A stretch of DNA of 30,980 bases from IMG/VR virus record IMGVR_UViG_3300033149_003045, positions 1 through 30,980 of that record, one strand, 5' to 3'. Of the stretch, positions 24,801 to 30,840 are shown piece by piece; position 1 is the first letter of the stretch; each line of letters begins with the position of its first letter. The stretch comes from a virus. A model generated the notes under the pieces. That model saw nothing but the letters and a program-made list of their open reading frames with translations. It was not told the DNA's origin and ran no database searches. Both the position numbers and the translations under genes were made by a program.

Positions 24801-25178
24801 ATGAAACTATCAGATGAACAATTTGAGTTTCTGTTAGATGTTATCGTTTTGATGGATTGGTGTATTCTGGAATACAATATAAAAATCACTGGTGGGGAAC
24901 TTTATCGAACACAAAATCAACAAAACATATATTACGAGAAAGGGTTATCCAAGAAAAAACATTCATATCATCAAGATAGGCTTGCAATAGATTTGAATTT
25001 TTTCAAAGATGGAAAATTATTAAGAAAAAAATCAGAAATAAAATTTATTGGTGATTATTGGGAATCGCTAAATGAAAAAAACCGATGGGGTGGTAATTAT
25101 AAAAATTTTTATGATGGTTGTCATTTTGAACGAGCGGTATGGAAAAAATCATCTAAAAACGTGGAGATAATAGGATGA
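24801..25178 (+). CDS. Endolysin, M15-family peptidase
   Basis: 125 aa. GELYRTQNQQNIYY, SKKKHSYHQDRLAIDLNFF and GCHFERAVW give the M15 zinc-peptidase pattern (H-x6-D plus a C-terminal HFE), as in phage L-Ala-D-Glu or D-Ala peptidases that cut peptidoglycan cross-links. WGGNYKNFYDGCHFE includes the typical WGG turn. No signal peptide is present, consistent with release by the upstream holin. The length is compact but covers the whole domain. It overlaps the next gene (ATGA). Confidence 0.85.
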   Translation: MKLSDEQFEFLLDVIVLMDWCILEYNIKITGGELYRTQNQQNIYYEKGLSKKKHSYHQDRLAIDLNFFKDGKLLRKKSEIKFIGDYWESLNEKNRWGGNYKNFYDGCHFERAVWKKSSKNVEIIG

Positions 25179-25405
25179 ACGAACTATTACAAGCATTTAT
25201 AGTTGTGTTTGCGATTGGTTTTTTTGACCATCTTATTAAGGCAAGCACGAAACAACGATACGGTTATGACTGGAACAAATTTCCTGATTGGATGAAATCG
25301 CCAGAAACTTTTAAGCAGATATTCAGCAGACCTTATGAGCTTTTATTTCTTGGGTTATCGAGTCTTTTATTTATATCGAATTGGATTTATTATGATTATC
25401 CTTAG
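25175..25405 (+). CDS. Two-segment membrane protein of the lysis cassette
   Basis: 76 aa. Hydrophobic stretches at residues 4-20 (LLQAFIVVFAIGFF) and 53-72 (ELLFLGLSSLLFISNWIYY) with a charged loop between. ATGA overlap with the endolysin and a GGAG site indicate coupled expression. It could be an antiholin, a second holin or an infection-exclusion protein; no family is recognised. Confidence 0.55.
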   Translation: MNELLQAFIVVFAIGFFDHLIKASTKQRYGYDWNKFPDWMKSPETFKQIFSRPYELLFLGLSSLLFISNWIYYDYP

Positions 25406-25428
25406 CGACTGTTTACTTTATTATTCTT

Positions 25429-25728
25429 ATGATTTCTGGATGGGAATGTTTGTTATACTGGATTTCTGATTGGATAATACGGCTCGATATAGCTTATTGG
25501 CGACAGGTACTTCCAGTGTATAAACCGAAAATCAAACCATTTGAAATTCCACCTGAATTGAATTGGCTTAATAAACCATTCTTATTACCGTTTTATATCC
25601 GAAAAATCCGAAACACTAAAAACAATTATGAAAAAAATTATAAACCAAAAGTTGAAGATATAGATTTGCTTTGGAGTTGTTTACTTGGATTAATAATTTG
25701 TATAACGATAAAGTATTTATGGAGTTAA
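25429..25728 (+). CDS. Membrane protein, unknown function
   Basis: 99 aa, tryptophan-rich N-terminus (WECLLYWISDWIIRLDIAYW), a Pro/Lys-rich middle and a C-terminal membrane segment (LLWSCLLGLIICITIKYLW). There is no clear ribosome site at ATG 25429; expression may depend on coupling to the gene ending at 25405. Part of the membrane-protein cluster after the endolysin. Confidence 0.45.
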   Translation: MISGWECLLYWISDWIIRLDIAYWRQVLPVYKPKIKPFEIPPELNWLNKPFLLPFYIRKIRNTKNNYEKNYKPKVEDIDLLWSCLLGLIICITIKYLWS

Positions 25729-25732
25729 TATA

Positions 25733-26002
25733 ATGAATGTGAGCAAAGAGGATTTTAACCGGTTAGAGGTTAAAATTGACAAACTGAATGATTTTCTTAT
25801 GAAAAACGGTCTTGTTGGGAAAGTGCAATCGAATAGTGAATTCAAGGAAGCATTACAAGATGAAAAGATTTTTGAGGAAATAACTCTTAATCGTGAATTT
25901 CGGACTAATTCAAAAAAACATTATTTTGCTGGGTGGGTAGCAATGCTTTCAGTTGTGGGAAGAATTTTCTATGAAGCTGTAAAAAATATTTTCATAAAAT
26001 AA
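25733..26002 (+). CDS. Coiled-coil membrane protein, lysis-associated candidate
   Basis: 89 aa. The N-terminal ~20 residues form a short heptad (FNRLEVKIDKLNDFL); the C-terminus carries one amphipathic or membrane segment (HYFAGWVAMLSVVGRIFYEAV). The layout is like XhlA-type phage accessory lysis proteins, but similarity is only in architecture. Close spacing on both sides (4 and 2 nt). Confidence 0.5.
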   Translation: MNVSKEDFNRLEVKIDKLNDFLMKNGLVGKVQSNSEFKEALQDEKIFEEITLNREFRTNSKKHYFAGWVAMLSVVGRIFYEAVKNIFIK

Positions 26003-26004
26003 CA

Positions 26005-26742
26005 ATGAAAATAAAAAACAATATTTATAAATATGCTGCTATTGTGTTTTTTGTACTTTTTTTGTTTCAGTTGTGGGAAGGAAAAATAAAAGGAGAAATA
26101 TCTACTCTTGGAAAACAACTTGGAATATTTACTGATAAAATAAGTCCACATATAGAATTTCCTTATAATCCTAATTTTTATGATGATTCGTTTTTCGGGA
26201 AAGTTCAGAATACAATATCTTGGAGTACAGAATCAAAACCGATTATAATTCAAACTATTGATACGGTACGTGTAAAAGAATTACCTGCTGTTCCGATGGT
26301 AAGCATGAATATAGATAATTCTAAAGCATACTTATTTTTAAAAATCAATAATAAAATTTATACATATACATTCAATATTCCAGAAGAAGGGGAAACTTAT
26401 ATCATTCCGACACCACTAGAAAAAGATAAACTAAACCTGAAGAAACCAATACAAATTAAAACACAACGGTTCGGATTCATGAAAGCAGTTGGTGTTGGGA
26501 TGAACAATAAAATTAAACCTGAAATTAATTTTGATTTTCTGTTCTGGAATAAATTACCATTAATTAATACACTAAGACTTGGGTTGAATTACGAATACAC
26601 GAATCATGATTTAGGTAATATTGGGTTTGTTGGAAGTGTAACTCCGTATTATAGATTTAACCGAATTCAGATTTATGCTGGCTGGTACTTCCCCGACAAT
26701 ATGTTCAGGTTAGGTTTGAAAATAAGATTGTTTTCATTATAA
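26005..26742 (+). CDS. Membrane-anchored protein with barrel-like C-terminus (spanin-like candidate)
   Basis: 245 aa. N-terminal anchor at residues ~9-24 (YAAIVFFVLFLFQLW), a ~130-residue periplasm-length middle with a PIIIQTIDTVRVKELP element, then a C-terminal region of alternating strands (TLRLGLNYEYTNHD, VTPYYRFNRIQIYAGWYF) ending in RLGLKIRLFSL, a terminal pattern of outer-membrane beta proteins. Such a protein could link inner and outer membranes, doing the job of a spanin in a Gram-negative host. This is inferred from topology; no family is recognised. It is the last gene of the late block. Confidence 0.5.
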   Translation: MKIKNNIYKYAAIVFFVLFLFQLWEGKIKGEISTLGKQLGIFTDKISPHIEFPYNPNFYDDSFFGKVQNTISWSTESKPIIIQTIDTVRVKELPAVPMVSMNIDNSKAYLFLKINNKIYTYTFNIPEEGETYIIPTPLEKDKLNLKKPIQIKTQRFGFMKAVGVGMNNKIKPEINFDFLFWNKLPLINTLRLGLNYEYTNHDLGNIGFVGSVTPYYRFNRIQIYAGWYFPDNMFRLGLKIRLFSL

Positions 26743-26778
26743 ATTTGGTTCAACTATCCTCAAAAATATTTATTTTCG

Positions 26779-26816
26779 TTTTTTTCATTTTTCAAATTCT
26801 TATGTTATATTATAAT
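26779..26816 (+). promoter_or_regulatory. Promoter of the csf operon
   Basis: A perfect TATAAT lies at 26811-26816, with a weak -35 (TTTTTC at 26788-26793) at 17-nt spacing. Transcription would begin near 26823, just before the AGGAGG ribosome site at 26829-26834. The 36 bases at 26779-26814 match 29 of 36 positions with the region upstream of the gene at 30841. Confidence 0.55.
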
Positions 26817-26843
26817 ATGAGAATTAAAAGGAGGAGTTATGTT

Positions 26844-27491
26844 TTGATACCAACGAAATTTATAGCTAAACATTTAAAGATAAAACGAGTGCCTCATATA
26901 AACAAAACTGTATGTAAGATATGTGGTAGAGAAATAGTAAGAGGACTACATTACAAAAAAACGTTATCCTCAACGTTTAATGATTGGCAATATTGCAAAT
27001 ATGATTCATCTTATATCTGTAAATATTGTCAAGCATGCATGGACGGTAAATCATTTAACGGCAAAGCAATTCGTTCATATAATTTATTAATAACTGAAGA
27101 TAATATTAGAGTACTCAATAAATCAGATGTATATAATATTATATTAAACATAGAGTTACCATCGATATTGATGGTAACGTATTCTCACAAGAAACACTGC
27201 TTTTTTAATGCAATAATTAATAAATACAACAAAAATGTATGGGTTGCGACTGACAAATATAGATTATTGATTGATGTTAATAAGTTTAAGTTTGTATATG
27301 ATAGTCTCGACTATTTATATCAAAAAGGATTTTCTAAGTCAGAATTGGAGTCTGGTTATTATAAGAAATATAAATTAATAGATGATATACCTAATTTTTA
27401 TTCAATTGTTGATAATATTTGTCAATATAAATATACAAAACTGTTTGAGTTTGTTTTACATTTACTTTCAAAAAAGGAGAAAAAACAATGA
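26844..27491 (+). CDS. csf1: Csf1-like zinc-finger subunit of a type IV CRISPR-Cas effector
   Basis: 215 aa from TTG 26844, placed 9 nt after AGGAGG; the product then opens IPTKFIAKHL, like Csf1 proteins. The zinc finger Cys24/Cys27 (CKIC) and Cys59/Cys62 (CKYC) encloses G-LHYKKTLSSTFNDW, the spacing typical of Csf1. The C-terminal half has PSILMVTYSHKKH and YLYQKGFSKSELESGYY, also Csf1-like. Csf1 is the Cas8-like large subunit. In-frame ATG 26817 lies upstream of the predicted transcript start and is less likely. An out-of-frame ATG-TTT-TGA (26839-26847) overlaps the TTG. The stop overlaps csf2 (ATGA). Confidence 0.75.
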   Translation: MIPTKFIAKHLKIKRVPHINKTVCKICGREIVRGLHYKKTLSSTFNDWQYCKYDSSYICKYCQACMDGKSFNGKAIRSYNLLITEDNIRVLNKSDVYNIILNIELPSILMVTYSHKKHCFFNAIINKYNKNVWVATDKYRLLIDVNKFKFVYDSLDYLYQKGFSKSELESGYYKKYKLIDDIPNFYSIVDNICQYKYTKLFEFVLHLLSKKEKKQ

Positions 27492-28672
27492 TAAAAATTG
27501 ATTACCAATTCAAAACAAAGACGCCGCTTCATACTGGCAGCGATAAAAATCTTGGAATTCTTAAAAGTTTAAGACGTCAAAAAATAATTTTACATCATGA
27601 AAATGAATATAGTTCATATTTCAATGATGATGAAAGAGTTGAAGCTATTGTACAAATATTAATAGCTGTCCATAAATCAATTAATTTTGATAATATGAAA
27701 CAAAAACGAATTATGGGTTTGTGGGATGAATGGTATTCTAAACTATTAAGAGCGGCAACTGTCAGGAATAAACGTCAATTCTTAAATGAATTATGTGTTT
27801 CATGGGATATTAGAAGTATTAACAATATAAACATTGTAGATGTTTTTGAAAAAATAAGCGATGAAGAATTATTGGAAACAATTAGAAATGATGCTCATTA
27901 TATTATTTTAAAATTACGAAAACGTGCAAAAGAAAAAAATGTACAAAATATAGATATGTTTAAAGAAGATATTAAGAAAGATAAGTATATTAAGACTTAT
28001 GAAATGATACCGATAGTTTCAGGTAATAGTATCAGGGGGATTATACGAAGACTTGGAATGCATGATTTCATAGATAAAATTGGAATAACTAAAATCTCAA
28101 AAGACAATTATCATATTCTTTTTACTGGTGGTGTTCTTGATGAATCAACAATGTATGAAGATATAGAAAAGAGAGAAAAATTAATTGCAATGTGTCCTAT
28201 AATTGGTGTTCTTGGTGCAGCTATAGGTAATATGACTATTGAGGGAATGGTTTCTGTGGGGATGGCATATCCTGTATGCAGAGAATTAGGAACAGGAAAA
28301 TTATCGTTTTGGGAATACCTTGATACGATATTCCAAACACGAAGTGATAGTTCAAAGACAGAAAAAGAAATTGAGATAGTAGGTGAACATGAGGAACCTG
28401 ACCAAATGAAATATGAATATGAAGTATTTTCACCTGGTACAATATTTAATCATGGGTTCAGAATGTTTGATTTTAATCCATTATTAGTTTCAACGTTTTG
28501 GCATTTATTGTTTTTGTTTAAAGAAAATCCTTTTATAGGTGGAATGAGGGCTGTCGGAAATGCGGAAATCGATTTATCGGAACTTAATATTCCAAGAAAG
28601 TCAAACGAATTATATATCAATTATATTGAAGAGAACAAAAACAATATAAAAGAGTTTTTTGATGTTAAATAA
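27488..28672 (+). CDS. csf2: Csf2 (Cas7-like RAMP backbone) of a type IV CRISPR-Cas effector
   Basis: 394 aa. RAMP features in order: TPLHTGSDKNLG (12-23), IPIVSGNSIRGIIRRLG (174-190), HILFTGGVLD (209-218), CPIIGVLGAAIGN (236-248), a MKYEYEVFSPGTIF strand-turn (308-321) and GGMRAVGNAEID (351-362). Cas7 subunits polymerise along guide RNA. Residues ~44-165 are a charged all-helical segment between the first strand and the SGN motif. SD AAGGAG lies upstream; ATG overlaps the csf1 stop, and cysH-like ATG overlaps its end by 11 nt. Other RAMP families were considered, but the neighbours fix it as Csf2. Confidence 0.85.
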   Translation: MIKIDYQFKTKTPLHTGSDKNLGILKSLRRQKIILHHENEYSSYFNDDERVEAIVQILIAVHKSINFDNMKQKRIMGLWDEWYSKLLRAATVRNKRQFLNELCVSWDIRSINNINIVDVFEKISDEELLETIRNDAHYIILKLRKRAKEKNVQNIDMFKEDIKKDKYIKTYEMIPIVSGNSIRGIIRRLGMHDFIDKIGITKISKDNYHILFTGGVLDESTMYEDIEKREKLIAMCPIIGVLGAAIGNMTIEGMVSVGMAYPVCRELGTGKLSFWEYLDTIFQTRSDSSKTEKEIEIVGEHEEPDQMKYEYEVFSPGTIFNHGFRMFDFNPLLVSTFWHLLFLFKENPFIGGMRAVGNAEIDLSELNIPRKSNELYINYIEENKNNIKEFFDVK

Positions 28673-29432
28673 AGAAGGATGGATAAAATATTTTTTGGAA
28701 TATTCCAGTTTAGATATTCACAAAAAAAGAATCCAGAAATCAAAAGAAATTATAGATGTTTTTTTGTCACAGGTTAATAATCCATATATTTCTTGGAGTG
28801 CTGGTAAGGATTCAACTGCTATGTTATTTTTGATTCTTGAAAATTGTCCTGATATAAAAATCATGACAGAAAAAGATGACCTTGATTATCCGGGTGAAAT
28901 TGAGTATGTATTTAGATTGAAAGAAAAGTATAATTTGAATTTAGATATAATAAATCCATCTGTTTCCTTGTGGGATGAAATTCAAAATTATAAATTTGAT
29001 GAAGATATGCATTCCAGAAATACAGATTTTTCTAATAAGTTTTTCTATTCTTTAATTTCAAACTATAAAAATAAAAACAATAATGATGGTGTATTTCTTG
29101 GATTAAGAGCAGAAGAAAGCAAGGGGAGGGAATGGAATAGAAAATATAGAGGAACAATTTATAAAAACAACAGAGAAAAAATATTGATTTGCACTCCGAT
29201 TGCAGAATGGAAGGGTGATGACGTTTTTGCATATTTATTATCAAACAACATAGAAATATTCAATATATATTGGAAACTAAAATTTATAAATGACCCTCGT
29301 CTTATTAGGAAATCGTGGACAATTCCCGGAAATTTTTCTTGTCGTGGTGATATTCAATGGTTAAAATATCACTATAGGGAAGTATATAACAAATTAGTTA
29401 CAATAGACCCGTTTATAAAAAAATATGTATAA
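28662..29432 (+). CDS. CysH-like PP-loop (adenylyl-sulfate/PAPS-reductase-fold) protein of the type IV-B set
   Basis: 256 aa. PP-loop SWSAGKDSTAML (44-55), the second nucleotide motif GLRAEESKGR (147-156) and CTPIAEWKGDDVFAYL (177-192) are CysH hallmarks. The C-terminal ECGLH redox motif of assimilatory reductases is missing; only a lone Cys227 in NFSCRGD remains. It is therefore unlikely to reduce PAPS with thioredoxin, and could instead activate or modify another substrate using ATP. CysH-like genes are a known companion of type IV-B csf operons. ATG 28662 was chosen over TTG 28659; it overlaps csf2 by 11 nt. Confidence 0.85.
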   Translation: MLNKEGWIKYFLEYSSLDIHKKRIQKSKEIIDVFLSQVNNPYISWSAGKDSTAMLFLILENCPDIKIMTEKDDLDYPGEIEYVFRLKEKYNLNLDIINPSVSLWDEIQNYKFDEDMHSRNTDFSNKFFYSLISNYKNKNNNDGVFLGLRAEESKGREWNRKYRGTIYKNNREKILICTPIAEWKGDDVFAYLLSNNIEIFNIYWKLKFINDPRLIRKSWTIPGNFSCRGDIQWLKYHYREVYNKLVTIDPFIKKYV

Positions 29433-29447
29433 TTGGAGAAAAAAATA

Positions 29448-30113
29448 ATGATATATAAAATAACATTCAATATGACTTCTCCTATATCGTTTATAGATAA
29501 ACCTATTTTTGATTCAATGGTAATGTACTGTGAATATCAAAAACAACGATTAGTTACTGATTTTCATACTCCAACTGGAAAAGAAATAATAAATTTTGAT
29601 ATTCCGATTGATAAACATGAAGATGGATATTATTTAGCTTCATATATGTTTTTGGATAATAATTGTGAAGGACAAGACACATGGAAAAAACGATGGGAAA
29701 ACAAATATGATTATATAGTTAATTTTGGAAACACGAAAAAACGAATACATACAGGTTCGGGGAAATTCAAATCTTATAATATTCCTATAAACATTGTATC
29801 GACAAAAAATGTTTGGTTTTATTTTTCTGGTGATGCGACGAAAGTAAAAAAAATGGTTGACAAATATTTAATTGGTATTGGTAAAAAAATAAAAATAGGG
29901 TTTGGGTGGTTTAGTGGTTTTACGATTGAAAAAGAATATGATGATAGTTTTGTCTATTACCGTCCATTGCCTGGTTTTTATAGTGAGACCGATTTAAAAA
30001 GAATATTTAAACATATTCCTCATTATGAAAAAACTTTTGGTGCATGGAAAGTTCCCTATTGGTTACCTCAAAATCAAGAAAAAATAATTAAGGCGTTATA
30101 CGACTGCAATTGA
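29448..30113 (+). CDS. csf3: Csf3 (Cas5-like RAMP) of a type IV CRISPR-Cas effector
   Basis: 221 aa from ATG 29448 (GGAG 9 nt upstream; an in-frame TTG at 29433 overlaps that site). Csf3 features: KITFNMTSPISF first strand, FDSMVMYCEY (21-30), KKRIHTGSGKFKSYNIPI (97-114), the glycine-rich loop GIGKKIKIGFG (143-153), YYRPLPG (170-176) and a C-terminal VPYWLP. Cas5-type subunits cap the 5' end of the guide RNA next to the large subunit. It is last in the operon, 15 nt after the cysH-like gene, and followed by a terminator-like stem. Confidence 0.85.
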   Translation: MIYKITFNMTSPISFIDKPIFDSMVMYCEYQKQRLVTDFHTPTGKEIINFDIPIDKHEDGYYLASYMFLDNNCEGQDTWKKRWENKYDYIVNFGNTKKRIHTGSGKFKSYNIPINIVSTKNVWFYFSGDATKVKKMVDKYLIGIGKKIKIGFGWFSGFTIEKEYDDSFVYYRPLPGFYSETDLKRIFKHIPHYEKTFGAWKVPYWLPQNQEKIIKALYDCN

Positions 30114-30149
30114 TGGGTTTCCTGAAAAACTTAGATATAAATATAACAG

Positions 30150-30183
30150 AAAAAATTTAACTCAAAAAAAATTAAATTTTTTT
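30150..30183 (+). terminator. AT-only stem and T-run after the csf operon
   Basis: AAAAAATTTAA (30150-30160) and TTAAATTTTTT (30172-30182) are perfect complements (11 bp) with an 11-nt A-rich loop, and the right arm ends in a 7-T run. The stem lacks G/C, so its strength is uncertain, but the position 37 nt after csf3 fits a transcript end. Confidence 0.45.
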
Positions 30184-30192
30184 AAAAAAAGC

Positions 30193-30221
30193 TTGACTTT
30201 TAGTGTATATTCCTTTAATTT
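30193..30221 (+). promoter_or_regulatory. Promoter candidate for the 39-aa gene
   Basis: TTGACT (30193-30198) is a good -35; the -10 at 17-nt spacing is weak (TAATTT, 30216-30221). The stretch AGTGTATATT at 30202-30211 recurs downstream of the late promoter at 703-712. The -10 region lies inside a perfect inverted repeat, as in repressor-controlled promoters. Confidence 0.4.
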
Positions 30222-30240
30222 ATATATAGAAATTAAAGGA
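30211..30240. repeat. Perfect 11-bp inverted repeat overlapping a ribosome site
   Basis: TCCTTTAATTT (30211-30221) and AAATTAAAGGA (30230-30240) are exact complements around an 8-nt loop. The right arm contains the start of the AAAGGAGG ribosome site (30235-30242). It could be a DNA operator, or an RNA hairpin hiding the ribosome site in read-through transcripts from the csf operon. Confidence 0.7.
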
Positions 30241-30247
30241 GGACAAA

Positions 30248-30367
30248 ATGGACAGAATTAAAAAAGCAATCAAGAAATTCTTTGGACTTGAAAAATCTCA
30301 AATTCAAAAAGAAATTGAATCATTGAGGATGATTCAGTTGAAAATAAAGTTCAGGAATAATCTTTAG
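30248..30367 (+). CDS. 39-aa basic amphipathic-helix protein
   Basis: ATG 30248 has a strong AAAGGAGG site 5 nt upstream. The product, MDRIKKAIKKFFGLEKSQIQ and onward, is a single basic amphipathic helix with 10 Lys/Arg in 39 residues. Small peptides like this can be regulators, membrane-active or inhibitor proteins; no family is recognised. Its TAG stop lies at the start of a G9 run. Confidence 0.5.
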   Translation: MDRIKKAIKKFFGLEKSQIQKEIESLRMIQLKIKFRNNL

Positions 30368-30375
30368 GGGGGGGG
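30367..30375 (+). repeat. G9 homopolymer in the ribosome-site position
   Basis: Nine G residues in an AT-rich genome, including the last base of the TAG stop, lie just 4 nt ahead of ATG 30380 in place of a normal SD. Such tracts slip easily and can switch translation on or off; they may also reflect a sequencing artefact. Confidence 0.6.
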
Positions 30376-30379
30376 CAAA

Positions 30380-30646
30380 ATGAAAAAGCATTTTCCATTA
30401 ATTAAAAAAACAGTAGTGCCAGATACTCGGCACTATGAATATCTGACTGTATACCAAGCAGAATGCCCGTTTTGTGGATATGTGAACACTGTTATTGCGG
30501 TCAATCCTGAATGCACAAGAACTCGGCATGAAGGATTGACAGGATGGGAATGTGAACACAGTGAGGGTATCGTTTTCACTCCGAAACGATATCTTGAACG
30601 TTTCGGGTTTGAAAAACCAAGAAAATTCAAAGTTAGATGGAGATAA
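30380..30646 (+). CDS. Small zinc-finger protein, unknown
   Basis: 88 aa. CPFC (residues 29-32) with a later C-x-H (WECEH, 56-60) and two flanking strands suggest a small zinc-binding fold; the C-terminus is basic (ERFGFEKPRKFKVRWR). It lies downstream of the 39-aa gene in the same frame, and is followed by a terminator. Phage early regions are rich in such small zinc-finger proteins, which may bind nucleic acid or host factors. Confidence 0.6.
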   Translation: MKKHFPLIKKTVVPDTRHYEYLTVYQAECPFCGYVNTVIAVNPECTRTRHEGLTGWECEHSEGIVFTPKRYLERFGFEKPRKFKVRWR

Positions 30647-30676
30647 TTTTATCTCTATTTAATTTTGAATTTCTCT

Positions 30677-30725
30677 AATTCCGCTGTCGGTCTGGCAAAG
30701 TGTCCGTGACGAGCGGAATTTTTTT
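30677..30725 (+). terminator. Rho-independent terminator with a structured long loop
   Basis: AATTCCGCT (30677-30685) and AGCGGAATT (30712-30720) form a perfect 9-bp stem, followed by a T-run. The 26-nt loop contains further complementarity (GTC with GAC, GG with CC), so a two-tier stem is possible. Confidence 0.65.
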
Positions 30726-30774
30726 ATAGTGGGTTTCAGCTTTTATGAAAAACTGATTCCCTTTTTTTATTGGA

Positions 30775-30812
30775 TTTTTTTTATTTTTCAAAATATATAA
30801 TTATATTATATC
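30775..30812 (+). promoter_or_regulatory. Phage promoter-like motif upstream of the 30841 gene
   Basis: A T-run, ATTTTTCAAA, 8 variable bases, then TTATATTATA: the same arrangement and spacing as upstream of csf1 (29 of 36 identical). The TATATC at 30807-30812 lies where TATAAT lies in the csf1 copy. Confidence 0.5.
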
Positions 30813-30840
30813 ATAGAATCGACTCTTGAATGGAGAACAG

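Noticed and set aside
26745-26843. Extended Csf1 N-terminus with a membrane helix (start at TTG 26745)
   Set aside because: The hydrophobic stretch is a translation of the T-rich promoter region; TATAAT at 26811 and AGGAGG at 26829 place the start downstream.
28662-29432. Assimilatory PAPS reductase (host-like auxiliary sulfur metabolism gene)
   Set aside because: The ECGLH redox motif is missing and the gene overlaps csf2 within a csf operon, so an effector-associated role is more likely than sulfate reduction.
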